Source: Paenarthrobacter sp. GOM3
GTDB lineage: Bacteria; Actinomycetota; Actinomycetes; Actinomycetales; Micrococcaceae
Assembly: GCF_018215265.2 (NCBI RefSeq)
Contig: NZ_CP136562.1
Span: 1,612,001 to 1,676,000 of the forward strand
DNA: 64,000 nucleotides
Direction of reading: 5' to 3'
A program made the translations under genes and the position numbers. Each line of letters starts with the position of its first letter. The first letter of the stretch is position 1. Under the pieces are notes generated by a model, which was given only the letters and a program-made list of their open reading frames with translations, was not told where the DNA came from and did no database searches. This document shows, one piece after another, positions 7,975-17,641 of the stretch.

Positions 7975-9642
7975 TTATGTTCTGAGGGGTGTGTGGTGGT
8001 GGTTGCGTCGGGGTGTTTGTGTGGGGTGGGGGGATGAACCAGGGGTGCCGTTGGTGTTGGTGATGGTCCATTGTTCTTTGTGGATGAGGTGGTGGTGGTG
8101 GGAGCAGAGGAGGGTTCCGTTTTCTGTTCCTGTGGTTCCGCCGTGGGACCAGTAGGTGATGTGGTGGGTTTCGCACCAGGGTGCGGGCATGGTGCAGTCG
8201 GGGAAGGCGCAGCCGCCGTCGCGGGCGGTGATGGCTTTGCGGATGTGGGGTGGGAAGATCCGGGTGGTGCGGCCGATGTCCAGGACGCGGGAGTCGGTGC
8301 CGAGCAGGACGGGGATGATGTCGGCGTCGCAGGCGATTTTGCGGATGGTGTTGGGGTGGAGGGGGCCGGTGAACGTCGCGGTGCCGGTGCCGAGCGATGG
8401 TGTGCTGGTGCTGGTGTTGAGCGGAGGCAGGGCAGGGCCGGTCCCACGGGGCTGGGTGTGCGGGGCTGGTTGGTCGTGTCCCGTGAGTTGGTCCAGGAGG
8501 TCTTGGTGGCTGATGGTGACGGTGAGTTGGGGTCGGAGTCCGCCGTTGGTGGGGAGTTTGCCGGTGGTCATTGCGAGGTTGCAGGCGCCGACGAGGCCGT
8601 CGAGGAGTTTTTGTGCCCGGGAGCGTCGGTCCAGGTCCGGGCTGGTGGGTTGGGTGGTGTGTCGGGGGTTGGTGGCGGTGTTCATGACGGTGGTGAGGGT
8701 TTCGTATTGTTCGGTGGTGGCGAAGATTTCGAGGTGGTGCAGTCCGTAGCGGCGTCTGCGGCGGAGGAAGGTGCCTTGGAGTTGGTGGAGGGCTTCTTCG
8801 GAGGGTTCGGTTCCGTCGTGGTCGATCCTGTCGGTCCAGCGTTGGGCCGTTTTGGTGAGGAAGTCCGGGTCGCTTTCGGTTGCGGTTCTGGTCAGGGCGT
8901 GTTCCATGCGGGTGATGGTTTCGGTGTCGGTGAGGTGCCGGACTTTATCCAGGGCGGTGCTGATGATCGTGGCTGAGCGGGAGGGTATTTGGGCTGATCC
9001 GATCGCGTCGGCGAGGGCTTCCCGTCGGGCGGGGAGGGGTTGTCCGGCTATTCCGGGCTGGGGGAGGACCTCGGCGGCGAGGGCGAGTCTGCGGCGGGCT
9101 TCGCTGATACTGATCCGCAATCGGGCGCGGAGGAACTGTGCCGTGTTCCGGTAGCCGTCATCGAGCAGGCTAACCTCACTGCCCTGGCTGGTACCAGCCC
9201 GGTCCTGGGTGTTTCCCGGGGCATCGGTCCATCCCGTGCGCCAGCCGGGGTCGGCGGAGGACGGGGCACCTCTAGCTTCATTCCGGGTCCGCTCCACGGT
9301 CTGGGCCGCGACCACCTGCAAATACTCCAACGACCGCGAAAGCTCCTCGACCCGCCCAGCAAAATCCGCAGCCTCCACCAATCCCAGCAGCCCGGACTCT
9401 GCCATCGCGGAGGCGCGCAGCTCTTCCAAAGCCGTGGCGCTGTCCTCCAACGCTTCTGAAAGGCAGCCAAGCGGAGCGATGGTGTCTGGCCTATCCGATG
9501 TCCCTTTGCTAGCGGAGGCTGTGGATCTTCCGGCCGGACCTTCGAGCCGCATCGTTGCCGGGCCTTCATCGGGGGCAACAAGCAGCGTACCGGCGCCCGA
9601 CGAACCCGGCCGCCGCTGCCATACCTGCCCATCGCTTTCCAT
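7975..9642 (-). CDS. DUF222 domain protein with C-terminal HNH endonuclease domain
   Basis: The 555-residue product belongs to the 13E12-repeat/DUF222 family that is abundant in actinobacteria. A long alpha-helical DUF222 region spans about residues 40-400, followed by an HNH nuclease module near residues 465-515 (ITARDGGCAFPDC, CETHHITYWSHGG, LLCSHHHHLIHK) with paired Cys and His metal ligands. The family is thought to be mobile or self-propagating, but the role is unproved. The coding strand is unusually C-rich over G, particularly in the 3' part, unlike the neighbours, which fits acquisition. It lies between the bkd operon and the leucine-degradation operon. Confidence 0.88.
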   Translation of the reverse strand: MESDGQVWQRRPGSSGAGTLLVAPDEGPATMRLEGPAGRSTASASKGTSDRPDTIAPLGCLSEALEDSATALEELRASAMAESGLLGLVEAADFAGRVEELSRSLEYLQVVAAQTVERTRNEARGAPSSADPGWRTGWTDAPGNTQDRAGTSQGSEVSLLDDGYRNTAQFLRARLRISISEARRRLALAAEVLPQPGIAGQPLPARREALADAIGSAQIPSRSATIISTALDKVRHLTDTETITRMEHALTRTATESDPDFLTKTAQRWTDRIDHDGTEPSEEALHQLQGTFLRRRRRYGLHHLEIFATTEQYETLTTVMNTATNPRHTTQPTSPDLDRRSRAQKLLDGLVGACNLAMTTGKLPTNGGLRPQLTVTISHQDLLDQLTGHDQPAPHTQPRGTGPALPPLNTSTSTPSLGTGTATFTGPLHPNTIRKIACDADIIPVLLGTDSRVLDIGRTTRIFPPHIRKAITARDGGCAFPDCTMPAPWCETHHITYWSHGGTTGTENGTLLCSHHHHLIHKEQWTITNTNGTPGSSPHPTQTPRRNHHHTPLRT

Positions 9643-9782
9643 ACGAAAACCCTGTCACGCCGGGCTCCCACAGATCAGCCCCTGATTCGCGTATGTGGAA
9701 AACCCCCATCGCTGCCGGCGTATCCCACGCCGTGCCCAGCAGCTCGCGGGCTGTCTCCCGGGTGGTTGGTGCGGCCACCTAC

Positions 9783-10412
9783 CTACGCGGTCAGCGCTGC
9801 AAATGCCATCTGTTCGAGGATGGGTCGGGCTGATTTCGCGGCGATCTTCCTACCGTGGTGGCGCACCGAATGTGGGGTGGAGTTGATCAAGCCGAAGGCC
9901 GCATGGGCCCGCACCCGTAGGCCGGGAACATCTGCATCCCGGTGAATGCGGGCGAGGACTCCAACCCAGGTTTCAACGTAGGAGCGCTGCAACTGCCGTA
10001 CTTCGGCCTGGTCGGCATCACCGAGGCTGCTGAAATCCCGGTCCTGGACACGGATGACGTCAGGGTTGCTCAGGGCAAAGTCCACTTGGAACCGGATCAA
10101 TCCCTGCAGGGCTTCCGTGGGACTTCCAGCGTCCGAGACCACCCGTAGTCCGCCGTCCAGGAGGTCCCGGCTAACGCTGAGGAGCAGTTCGCCGAGCACG
10201 GCCTGTTTGCCGGGAAAATGGCGGTACACCGCGGGTCCGCTGACGCCTGCTGCCGCGCCGAGGTCCTCAAGGGATACCCGGCTGAAGCCGTTTTCCGCGA
10301 ACAGCCCTGCGGCGGCGGACAGCAAAGCCAACCTGCGTAGCTCCTTTGCGTGGCCGCGTTGGGTCATGGCAGTGCGGCTACCGTCGGTGCTTGTTTCCGG
10401 GCCTACGGTCAC
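9783..10412 (-). CDS. TetR family regulator of the divergent leucine-catabolism operon (BkaR-like)
   Basis: The 209-residue product has a TetR-type helix-turn-helix (SLEDLGAAAGVSGPAVYRHFPGK, about residues 40-62) and a helical ligand domain. Start: GTG at 10412 follows an excellent AAGGAGG; the frame continues upstream to 10433. It diverges from the acyl-CoA carboxylase operon, exactly as Rv2506 (BkaR, a TetR repressor of branched-chain keto-acid metabolism genes) does in M. tuberculosis. It therefore probably represses the 10548-18499 operon and itself, using the repeated TAAC(C/T)(G/T)AAAT elements at 10482-10517. The effector is probably an acyl-CoA intermediate (inference). Confidence 0.85.
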   Translation of the reverse strand: MTVGPETSTDGSRTAMTQRGHAKELRRLALLSAAAGLFAENGFSRVSLEDLGAAAGVSGPAVYRHFPGKQAVLGELLLSVSRDLLDGGLRVVSDAGSPTEALQGLIRFQVDFALSNPDVIRVQDRDFSSLGDADQAEVRQLQRSYVETWVGVLARIHRDADVPGLRVRAHAAFGLINSTPHSVRHHGRKIAAKSARPILEQMAFAALTA

Positions 10413-10481
10413 GTTCTCCTCCTTGGCGCCCACGCCGGCAGAGCGGGCGTTGCTGTGCTGGACATCACAGTTAATAAAGAC

Positions 10482-10517
10482 TAACCTAAATTTCAGTTAC
10501 GTGGCACTAACCGAAAT
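10482..10517. promoter_or_regulatory. Candidate TetR operator cluster
   Basis: Three copies of one decamer are present: TAACCTAAAT (10482-10491), the inverted ATTTCAGTTA (10490-10499) and TAACCGAAAT (10508-10517). The second and third form an inverted repeat matching at 9 of 10 positions around an 8-bp spacer. They sit in the divergent promoter between the TetR gene and accD1. Confidence 0.55.
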
Positions 10518-10547
10518 GGCCTGTGGCCGGGAATGGAACAGGGGTCG

Positions 10548-12158
10548 ATGGAGACAATCGCCAGCTTGACGGGAACCGCCAGCGGCACGTTCGAGGCCAA
10601 CCAGGAAGCGCAGCGCGCCCTGGTTGAGGAGTTGAAGAACCGCTTGGCAAAAGCGGCATTGGGCGGGCCCGCAGCCTCCCGCGAACGCCATATCAAGAGG
10701 GGCAAGCTTCTCCCCAGGGAACGCATCGACTACTTGTTGGACGAAGGAAGCCCGTTCCTGGAGATCGCGCCTTTGGCCGCAAACGGGATGTACAACGACG
10801 ATTCGCCTGGGGCCGGTGTCATTGCAGGCATTGGACTCGTTCATGGCCGCCACGTCCTGGTCATTTCCAACGACGCGACGGTCAAGGGCGGGACCTACTA
10901 CCCGATGACCGTGAAAAAGCATCTCCGGGCCCAGGAGATCGCGCTGGAGAACAAGCTCCCGTGCATCTACTTGGTGGATTCAGGCGGAGCGTTCCTGCCC
11001 AAGCAGGATGAGGTTTTCCCCGACAAGGAGCATTTCGGCCGGATCTTCTACAACCAGGCCCGGATGTCCGCGGCGAAGATCCCGCAGATCGCTTCCGTGA
11101 TGGGTTCGTGCACCGCGGGTGGGGCCTACGTCCCTGCGATGAGTGACGAGACCGTGATTGTCCGCAACCAGGGGACCATCTTCCTGGGCGGGCCGCCCCT
11201 GGTTAAGGCAGCCATCGGCGAGATCGTTACAGCGGAAGAGCTCGGCGGTGGTGACGTGCACTCCAGGATTTCCGGGGTCACCGACCACTTGGCGGAGAAC
11301 GACCAGCATGCGCTGGAAATCGTCCGGGATATCGTTGCGACGTTGCCGAAGCCGGCCCAGCCGGCGTGGGACGTGCTCGACGTCGTCCTGCCGCCTTTGG
11401 TGGAACCGGCTGAGCTTTACGGTGTGGTTCCAACGGACGTCAACGCCCAGTACGACGTCCGCGAAGTGATCGCCCGGCTCGTGGACGGTTCTGAGTTCCA
11501 CGAATTCAAGAAGAACTACGGGACCACCCTGGTCACCGGGTTCGCGCATCTGCATGGGCATCCGGTGGGCATCGTCGCCAATAATGGTGTCCTGTTCAGT
11601 GAGTCCTCGCTCAAAGGCGCCCACTTCATTGAGCTCTGCGATCAGCGGGGAATCCCACTGATCTTCCTGCAGAACCTCTCCGGATTCATGGTGGGCAAGG
11701 ACTATGAGCAAGGTGGCATCGCCAAGAATGGCGCCAAGATGGTCACGGCGGTGGCAACAGCCCGCGTACCGAAACTGACGGTGGTTATCGGCGGATCCTT
11801 TGGCGCCGGCAACTACTCCATGTGCGGCCGGGCGTACTCGCCACGGTTCCTCTGGATGTGGCCGGCCGCCCGTATCTCCGTCATGGGCGGCAACCAGGCC
11901 TCCAGTGTCCTCGCGACGGTCAAAAGGGACCAGTACGAGGCGGCAGGCCAGGAATGGTCCGCCGAGGACGAAGAGGCCTTCAAAGCCCCCATCAAGCAAC
12001 AGTACGAAGACCAGGGGAGTCCGTACTACTCCACCGCACGGCTGTGGGATGACGGCATCATTGATCCCGCTGACACCCGCCGTGTCCTGGGCATGGCACT
12101 TGACGTCGTCTCCCGCCAACAACTGACCGAAACCTCATTCGGTCTCTTCAGGATGTAA
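10548..12158 (+). CDS. accD1: Acyl-CoA carboxylase, carboxyltransferase (beta) subunit; probable 3-methylcrotonyl-CoA carboxylase
   Basis: This 536-residue carboxyltransferase moves CO2 from biotin to an acyl-CoA. Family signatures include [17 protein letters not shown], the N-terminal oxyanion region [35 protein letters not shown] and [20 protein letters not shown]. These features, and pairing with a biotin carboxylase and an isovaleryl-CoA-dehydrogenase-like gene, fit 3-methylcrotonyl-CoA carboxylase (AccD1/MccB/LiuB type) in leucine breakdown. ATG 10548 is preceded closely by AGGGG; ATG 10533 in the same frame is an alternative. It is the first gene of the operon and stops 2 bp before the next gene. 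Confidence 0.87.
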   Translation: METIASLTGTASGTFEANQEAQRALVEELKNRLAKAALGGPAASRERHIKRGKLLPRERIDYLLDEGSPFLEIAPLAANGMYNDDSPGAGVIAGIGLVHGRHVLVISNDATVKGGTYYPMTVKKHLRAQEIALENKLPCIYLVDSGGAFLPKQDEVFPDKEHFGRIFYNQARMSAAKIPQIASVMGSCTAGGAYVPAMSDETVIVRNQGTIFLGGPPLVKAAIGEIVTAEELGGGDVHSRISGVTDHLAENDQHALEIVRDIVATLPKPAQPAWDVLDVVLPPLVEPAELYGVVPTDVNAQYDVREVIARLVDGSEFHEFKKNYGTTLVTGFAHLHGHPVGIVANNGVLFSESSLKGAHFIELCDQRGIPLIFLQNLSGFMVGKDYEQGGIAKNGAKMVTAVATARVPKLTVVIGGSFGAGNYSMCGRAYSPRFLWMWPAARISVMGGNQASSVLATVKRDQYEAAGQEWSAEDEEAFKAPIKQQYEDQGSPYYSTARLWDDGIIDPADTRRVLGMALDVVSRQQLTETSFGLFRM

Positions 12159-12160
12159 CC

Positions 12161-14389
12161 ATGACCTTCCCGACACCAACCACAACCCCGAACGCAAGCC
12201 CAACCCAGTCAACTAGCCCAACCCAGTCAACAACCGCCTCCCGCACCTTCAATGCCGTCCTGGTAGCGAACCGGGGTGAGATTGCCTGCCGGGTCATCCG
12301 TACGCTTAAGGAGATGGGCATCCGCTCCGTCGCCGTGTATTCGGACGCCGACAAAGATGCAAAGCATGTAACGCTCGCCGACACTGCCGTCGCCATCGGC
12401 GGCACCGCGCCCGCAGAAAGCTACCTCCGGATTGACGCCATCATCGATGCGTGCCGTCGCAGTGGGGCCGATGCAGTCCACCCCGGTTACGGCTTCCTGT
12501 CAGAGAACGTGGAGTTCGCCAAAGCGCTGGACGCCGCGGGCATCACGTTCATCGGCCCCGGGATCGGTGCCATCGAGGTGATGGGCGACAAAATCCGCTC
12601 GAAGAACCACGTGATGGCCTACGACGTCCCGTGCGTGCCCGGGATCGCCAAACCCGGACTCACCGACCAGGAACTCATTGACGCTGCTCCGGGAGTGGGG
12701 TTTCCCCTCCTGATCAAGCCGTCAGCGGGCGGTGGCGGCAAGGGTATGCACGTGGTGGAACGGCTGGAGGACATGCCCTCCACCCTCCTCACGGCGAGGC
12801 GTGTGGCTGCATCTGCCTTCGGGGACGACACCCTCTTCCTGGAACGCCTCATCCGGGCTCCCAGGCACATCGAGGTGCAGGTTTTGGCTGACAACCACGG
12901 CAATGTCATCCACCTCGGCGAGCGCGAGTGCTCGTTGCAACGCCGGCATCAAAAGGTCATAGAGGAAGCCCCCTCGGCCCTCTTCGAAGCACTGCCTGGT
13001 GGCCAGGCGCAGCGGGCACGGATCGGCGAGGCAGCATGCCAGGCGGCGCGGAGTGTCAACTACAGCGGCGCAGGCACGGTGGAGTTCCTGGTCTCGGATG
13101 AGCACCCGGACGAGTTCTTCTTCATGGAAATGAACACCCGGCTGCAAGTGGAGCACCCCGTCACGGAAATGGTCACCGGCGTCGACCTCGTTGAATGGCA
13201 GGTGAGGATCGCCGCCGGTGAGGTGCTCACCGTCGCGCAGTCCGACGTCGTGCTTAAGGGTCACGCCGTTGAGGCGCGTGTCTACGCCGAGGTTCCCGAG
13301 CGGAACTTCATGCCGTCGATGGGGCGCATCGTCGCGCTGGCCGAGCAGGGTGCTGACGACGCCGCCGTGTCCGGGCGGCAGAAGGGGTATGCCAACGTCC
13401 GGATCGACTCTGCCATGCGTGAGGGCTTGGAGATCACTGGCGACTACGATCCCATGCTTGCCAAAGTCATTGCGTGGGGCGAAGATCGCGCGACGGCGCT
13501 GGACACCCTCGATGCGGCGCTGGAGCGTTACACGCTGCTGGGTGTCGATACGAACGTCGAATACCTGCGGCTGCTCATCAACGATTCCGAAGTCCGCGCC
13601 GGGCACCTGGATACGGGGCTGATCGAGCGGAAACTCCCGTCCATGACGTTCAGGCACGCCGGGCCGAGCGAACTGATCGCTGCCGCGCTCACGCTGTGGC
13701 TGGATCGCACCGGGCCGGCGCTCGCAGGCAACGCCTGGAAGACTCCTGACTCCTGGCGCGTCGGGGCTCCCGCCGCCTGGACCGCGACGTTGGGCGTTCC
13801 GGGTGGCGCCATGGCAACGGTGTCCATCACCGAACACGACGGTGTCCTCACGGCAAAGCTCGACGGCGGCGACCCCGTCAATGTCGCAGTGGTGGACCGC
13901 AGCGGCGACAGTATCGTCCTCGAGCTCGACGGCGGTGTCCTCACCTACGTGGTGGGCATGGCGCCGGGCGTAGCCCCGGAGCTGTTCGTGGGCAATGACG
14001 GCTGGTCCTGCCGGTTTGACGTCCTTGGCCGTGCCGAACGGCTGCGTCGGGTACTCGCCGGCATCCAGCGCGAAGAGGGTGCCGCGGACCCGGAGGTGCG
14101 CTCGCCGATGCCCGGAACCGTGGTGTCCGTGTCCGTGGCTGATGGCGACACCGTGGAAGAGGGCCAAGTGCTCCTGGCCGTCGAAGCCATGAAGATGGAA
14201 CACCAACTGGTGGCCTCGGTCGCCGGAACCGTCCACCTCACCAGTAAACCCGGGGACCTGGTCAAAGCAGACCAGGTACTCGCCACCATCCACGTAGCCG
14301 CCACCACTGATGTGGCCGGCACAGACCAGGCCGCCACTGACCAGGCCGGCACAGACCAGACCAGCACAGACAAGGAAGTCCAGCCATGA
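12161..14389 (+). CDS. accA1: Acyl-CoA carboxylase alpha subunit (biotin carboxylase plus BCCP)
   Basis: The 742-residue subunit carboxylates biotin with ATP and bicarbonate and carries it. After an odd Thr/Ser/Pro-rich N-terminal tail (residues 1-28, with SPTQST twice) comes the biotin carboxylase: VLVANRGEIACR, the ATP-grasp loop SAGGGGKGMHVV and EMNTRLQVEHPVTE. The C-terminal biotinyl domain has VEAMKMEHQ (Lys near residue 677). After it, a tail repeats TDQAGTDQ-like units. It pairs with accD1 as a probable 3-methylcrotonyl-CoA carboxylase. The stop overlaps the next start (ATGA). Confidence 0.88.
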   Translation: MTFPTPTTTPNASPTQSTSPTQSTTASRTFNAVLVANRGEIACRVIRTLKEMGIRSVAVYSDADKDAKHVTLADTAVAIGGTAPAESYLRIDAIIDACRRSGADAVHPGYGFLSENVEFAKALDAAGITFIGPGIGAIEVMGDKIRSKNHVMAYDVPCVPGIAKPGLTDQELIDAAPGVGFPLLIKPSAGGGGKGMHVVERLEDMPSTLLTARRVAASAFGDDTLFLERLIRAPRHIEVQVLADNHGNVIHLGERECSLQRRHQKVIEEAPSALFEALPGGQAQRARIGEAACQAARSVNYSGAGTVEFLVSDEHPDEFFFMEMNTRLQVEHPVTEMVTGVDLVEWQVRIAAGEVLTVAQSDVVLKGHAVEARVYAEVPERNFMPSMGRIVALAEQGADDAAVSGRQKGYANVRIDSAMREGLEITGDYDPMLAKVIAWGEDRATALDTLDAALERYTLLGVDTNVEYLRLLINDSEVRAGHLDTGLIERKLPSMTFRHAGPSELIAAALTLWLDRTGPALAGNAWKTPDSWRVGAPAAWTATLGVPGGAMATVSITEHDGVLTAKLDGGDPVNVAVVDRSGDSIVLELDGGVLTYVVGMAPGVAPELFVGNDGWSCRFDVLGRAERLRRVLAGIQREEGAADPEVRSPMPGTVVSVSVADGDTVEEGQVLLAVEAMKMEHQLVASVAGTVHLTSKPGDLVKADQVLATIHVAATTDVAGTDQAATDQAGTDQTSTDKEVQP
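12197..12231 (+). repeat. 18-bp direct repeat at the accA1 5' end
   Basis: AGCCCAACCCAGTCAAC occurs at 12197-12213 and again at 12215-12231. The period is in frame and encodes SPTQST twice. Confidence 0.8.
14314..14377 (+). repeat. Repeats at the accA1 3' end
   Basis: GGCCGGCACAGACCAG occurs at 14314 and 14344 (30-bp period), with a related ACTGACCAG unit between. It encodes the TDQA-type tail after the biotinyl domain. Confidence 0.65.
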
Positions 14390-15549
14390 GCACCTTTGAA
14401 CTCAACGAGGAATACCAGGACCTCAGCGACTCCGTCCGCGAGTTCGCGGATGAGGTGGTAGCTCCTGTCTCCGCAAAGCACGACGAAGAGCACAGCTTTC
14501 CCTATGAAGTGGTCAAGCAGATGGGGGAAATGGGGCTCTTCGGGCTGCCGTTCCCGGAAGAGTTCGGTGGCATGGGCGGAGATTACTTCGCCCTGGCATT
14601 GGCTTTGGAGCAGCTGGGCCGAGTGGACCAATCCGTCGCCATCACCTTGGAAGCGGGTGTTTCCTTGGGGGCCATGCCCGTCTACCGCTTCGGCACGGAT
14701 GCGCAAAAGGAACAGTGGCTCCCGGAGCTGGCATCCGGGCGCTCCTTGGCCGGTTTTGGCTTGACGGAGCGCGAGGCCGGTTCCGATGCCGGGGGCACCA
14801 AGACCCACGCGCACACCGAGAACGGCGAGTGGGTCATCAACGGCAACAAGGAGTTCATCACCAACTCCGGTACGGACATCACCACGCTGGTCACGGTCAC
14901 CGCCGTCACCGGCCAAAAAGAGAACGCGGACGGCAGCACCAAGAAGGAAATCTCCACCATCCTTGTGCCCACCGACACGCCCGGTTTCACCGCCGAAAAG
15001 CCGTATAACAAGGTGGGCTGGAACGCGTCCGACACCCACCCGCTCACCCTGGACAACGTCCGCGTCCCGGAAGCGAACCTGCTGGGCGAGCGCGGCCGCG
15101 GCTACGCGAACTTCCTCTCCATCCTTGACGAGGGACGCATCGCCATTGCTGCCCTGGCCACCGGCGCAGCCCAGGGTTGCGTGGACCTGTCCGTGAAATA
15201 TGCCAAGGAACGCAGCGCTTTTGGGCAGAACATCGGGAAGTACCAGGCCATCCAGTTCAAGATCGCGCGCATGCAGGCCAGGGCCCACACAGCCCGCCTG
15301 GCGTACTACGACGCGGCCTCACGGATGCTGGCCGGCAAGCCGTTCAAGACCGAAGCGGCCATCGCTAAGATGGTCGCAGGCGAGGCAGCCATGGACAACG
15401 CGCGGGACGCCACCCAGGTGTTCGGCGGCTATGGCTTCATCAACGAATTCACGGTGGCACGCCATTACCGCGACTCCAAGATCCTTGAAATCGGGGAAGG
15501 CACCACCGAGGTCCAGTTGATGCTCATCGCCCGCGAGCTGGGTCTGTAA
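14386..15549 (+). CDS. Acyl-CoA dehydrogenase, probable isovaleryl-CoA dehydrogenase
   Basis: The 387-residue flavoenzyme oxidises acyl-CoA to the 2-enoyl-CoA and passes electrons to ETF. Signatures include [15 protein letters not shown] (FAD/substrate loop, near residue 123), the [19 protein letters not shown] segment and the C-terminal [18 protein letters not shown] with the expected catalytic Glu position. Context between the carboxylase and CoA-transferase genes, as for FadE19 (Rv2500c), suggests isovaleryl-CoA or a related branched substrate. It starts inside the accA1 stop (ATGA). Confidence 0.87.
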   Translation: MSTFELNEEYQDLSDSVREFADEVVAPVSAKHDEEHSFPYEVVKQMGEMGLFGLPFPEEFGGMGGDYFALALALEQLGRVDQSVAITLEAGVSLGAMPVYRFGTDAQKEQWLPELASGRSLAGFGLTEREAGSDAGGTKTHAHTENGEWVINGNKEFITNSGTDITTLVTVTAVTGQKENADGSTKKEISTILVPTDTPGFTAEKPYNKVGWNASDTHPLTLDNVRVPEANLLGERGRGYANFLSILDEGRIAIAALATGAAQGCVDLSVKYAKERSAFGQNIGKYQAIQFKIARMQARAHTARLAYYDAASRMLAGKPFKTEAAIAKMVAGEAAMDNARDATQVFGGYGFINEFTVARHYRDSKILEIGEGTTEVQLMLIARELGL

Positions 15550-15569
15550 CCGTACGGGAAGGATCAAGG

Positions 15570-16361
15570 ATGATTGACAAGGTTGTTGCCAGCGCCGCTG
15601 AAGCGGTGAGGGACATCCCGGACGGCGCCTCGCTCGCCGTCGGCGGTTTTGGCCTGTGCGGTATTCCCGTCGCGTTGATCGATGCGCTCCACAGCCAGGG
15701 CACCACGGACCTGGAGACCGTCAGCAATAACTGCGGGGTGGACGACTGGGGCTTGGGTATCCTCCTCAAGGACGGCCGCATCCGCCGCACCATCAGCTCC
15801 TATGTTGGCGAGAACAAGGAGTTCGCTCGGCAATACCTGGCGGGGGAGTTGGAAGTGGTCCTCACCCCGCAGGGCACGCTGGCTGAGAAGCTTCGCGCCG
15901 GCGGTGCGGGCATCCCGGCTTTCTTCACCAAGGCCGGCGTGGGAACCCAGGTGTCCGAAGGCGGTCTCCCGCAAAAGTACGACGCCGACGGGAACGTTGC
16001 GATCGCCTCCTCGCCGAAGGAGGTGCGCACCTTCAACGACGCCGACTACGTCCTGGAGGAATCGCTGACTCCCGATTTCGGCCTGGTCCATGCCTGGAAG
16101 GGCGACCGGCACGGCAATCTTGTGTTCCATGCGACGGCCATGAACTTCAATCCCCTGTGCGCGATGGCGGCCAGGACCACCATCGCCGAGGTGGAGGAAC
16201 TCGTCGAACCCGGTGAACTGGATCCGGAACATATCCACACACCGGGCATCTTCGTGCAGCGCGTGGTGGTGGCGCCGGCCACGGAGAAGCGGATCGAGAA
16301 GCGGACCGTGGCTTTGGCGGCATCAGCGGCCAACGGCACGAGCGAACAGGCAGGAGCCTAG
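15570..16361 (+). CDS. scoA: 3-oxoacid CoA-transferase subunit A
   Basis: The 263-residue subunit has the glycine-rich N-terminal motif [11 protein letters not shown] and family segments [15 protein letters not shown] and [18 protein letters not shown]. With subunit B it transfers CoA from succinyl-CoA to acetoacetate, the end product of the HMG-CoA lyase step. It lies 20 bp after the dehydrogenase stop with GGAAGGA upstream and is followed 2 bp later by scoB. Confidence 0.9.
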   Translation: MIDKVVASAAEAVRDIPDGASLAVGGFGLCGIPVALIDALHSQGTTDLETVSNNCGVDDWGLGILLKDGRIRRTISSYVGENKEFARQYLAGELEVVLTPQGTLAEKLRAGGAGIPAFFTKAGVGTQVSEGGLPQKYDADGNVAIASSPKEVRTFNDADYVLEESLTPDFGLVHAWKGDRHGNLVFHATAMNFNPLCAMAARTTIAEVEELVEPGELDPEHIHTPGIFVQRVVVAPATEKRIEKRTVALAASAANGTSEQAGA

Positions 16362-16363
16362 CC

Positions 16364-17116
16364 ATGGAATCGAACAGCCTCCAGGACATCCCGCCCCGCC
16401 CGGAAGCCGTGCGCCACGAGTACCGGCGCGCCGACGTCGAACATCACGAAGCCAAAGGCTGGACCCGCAACGAACTGGCAGCGCGCGTCGCCCAGGAGCT
16501 GACCAACGGCCAGTACGTGAACCTGGGAATCGGGATGCCAACCTTGATCCCCAACTACATCCCGGACGGTGTGGAAGTCATCCTGCATTCGGAGAACGGC
16601 ATCCTGGGTGTCGGTCCCTACCCTGCAGAGGACAAAGTGGACCCGGACCTCATCAACGCCGGCAAGGAGACCGTCACCACCAACGCGGGTGCGGCGTTTT
16701 TCGATTCGGCGTCGTCCTTCGGCATGATCCGCGGCGGGCATGTGGATGTCGCTGTCCTGGGCGCCATGGAGGTGGCTGCCAACGGTGACCTCGCCAACTG
16801 GATGATTCCGGGCAAGATGGTGAAGGGGATGGGCGGCGCCATGGACCTGGTGTTCGGCGCCAAGAAGGTCATCGTGATGATGGAGCACGTGGACCGGAGC
16901 GGCAGGCCGAAGATCGTCCAAAACTGTACCCTTCCGCTGACGGGCAAGGGCTGCGTGGACCGAATCATTACGGACCTCGCGGTGATCGACGTCGTCAAGG
17001 ACGAAGGCGACCCGCGTCTGGTCCTGCGCGAACTGGCCCCCAATGTCACCCTCGACGACGTCGTTGCCGCTACAGGGGCCGAGCTGTTCGAAGAAGACCA
17101 GGAACTGACCGTATGA
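16364..17116 (+). CDS. scoB: 3-oxoacid CoA-transferase subunit B
   Basis: The 250-residue subunit carries the catalytic glutamate in [13 protein letters not shown] (about residues 70-82), preceded by [15 protein letters not shown]. An N-terminal extension of about 35 residues ([15 protein letters not shown]) is longer than in many homologs. It overlaps the following MaoC gene by 4 bp (ATGA), so translation is coupled. Confidence 0.9.
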   Translation: MESNSLQDIPPRPEAVRHEYRRADVEHHEAKGWTRNELAARVAQELTNGQYVNLGIGMPTLIPNYIPDGVEVILHSENGILGVGPYPAEDKVDPDLINAGKETVTTNAGAAFFDSASSFGMIRGGHVDVAVLGAMEVAANGDLANWMIPGKMVKGMGGAMDLVFGAKKVIVMMEHVDRSGRPKIVQNCTLPLTGKGCVDRIITDLAVIDVVKDEGDPRLVLRELAPNVTLDDVVAATGAELFEEDQELTV

Positions 17117-17598
17117 CCCGGGTCGTCGAGCAGCGGGGGCTCTACTTTGAAGAGCTTGAAGAGGACGTGGTCTATGCGCACAGGCCCGGACGTACCGTCA
17201 CCGAAACGGACAATGTCCTCTTCACCACCATGACTATGAACACGCAGGCCCTGCATTTGGATGCCGCGTGGAGCGAAGGGCAGCCCTTCGGGCAGCGGCT
17301 CATGAATTCGATGTTCACGCTCTCCACCATGGTGGGGCAGTCCGTCACGCAGCTGACCCAGGGCACCATCATCGCGCAACTGGGGCTGACCGATGTCACC
17401 TTTCCGCACCCGCTCTACCACGGGGATACGCTGTACACGGAGACGGTGATTATCGGAAAAAGGTTGTCGTCCTCCCGCCCCGGACAGGGCGTGGTGACCA
17501 TGCAGCACACCGGCCGCAACCAGGACGGGACCGTCGTGGCATCGGCCACCCGTACCTGCCTCATGTGGACCAAGGAAGCGCACGCCGCGCAATCCTAG
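17113..17598 (+). CDS. MaoC-family (hot-dog fold) enoyl-CoA hydratase-like protein
   Basis: The 161-residue product is a single hot-dog domain. [32 protein letters not shown] matches the family and contains residues around the usual hydratase motif; [16 protein letters not shown] is the conserved later strand. The homologous position in the Mycobacterium cluster is Rv2499c. A plausible job is hydration of 3-methylglutaconyl-CoA to a hydroxymethylglutaryl-CoA, since no crotonase-type hydratase is present; that is inference. Confidence 0.8.
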   Translation: MTRVVEQRGLYFEELEEDVVYAHRPGRTVTETDNVLFTTMTMNTQALHLDAAWSEGQPFGQRLMNSMFTLSTMVGQSVTQLTQGTIIAQLGLTDVTFPHPLYHGDTLYTETVIIGKRLSSSRPGQGVVTMQHTGRNQDGTVVASATRTCLMWTKEAHAAQS

Positions 17599-17641
17599 TC
17601 GCCCTCCGTCCGTGTCAGCCCGCCACCACCTAGGAATCCGC

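Noticed and set aside
9566..9778. A 70-codon minus-strand frame upstream of the HNH gene
   Set aside because: It overlaps the HNH 5' end, has no family likeness and no good start context; too weak to call.
12722..14293. A 523-codon minus-strand frame inside accA1
   Set aside because: Antisense shadow of a well-conserved biotin carboxylase.
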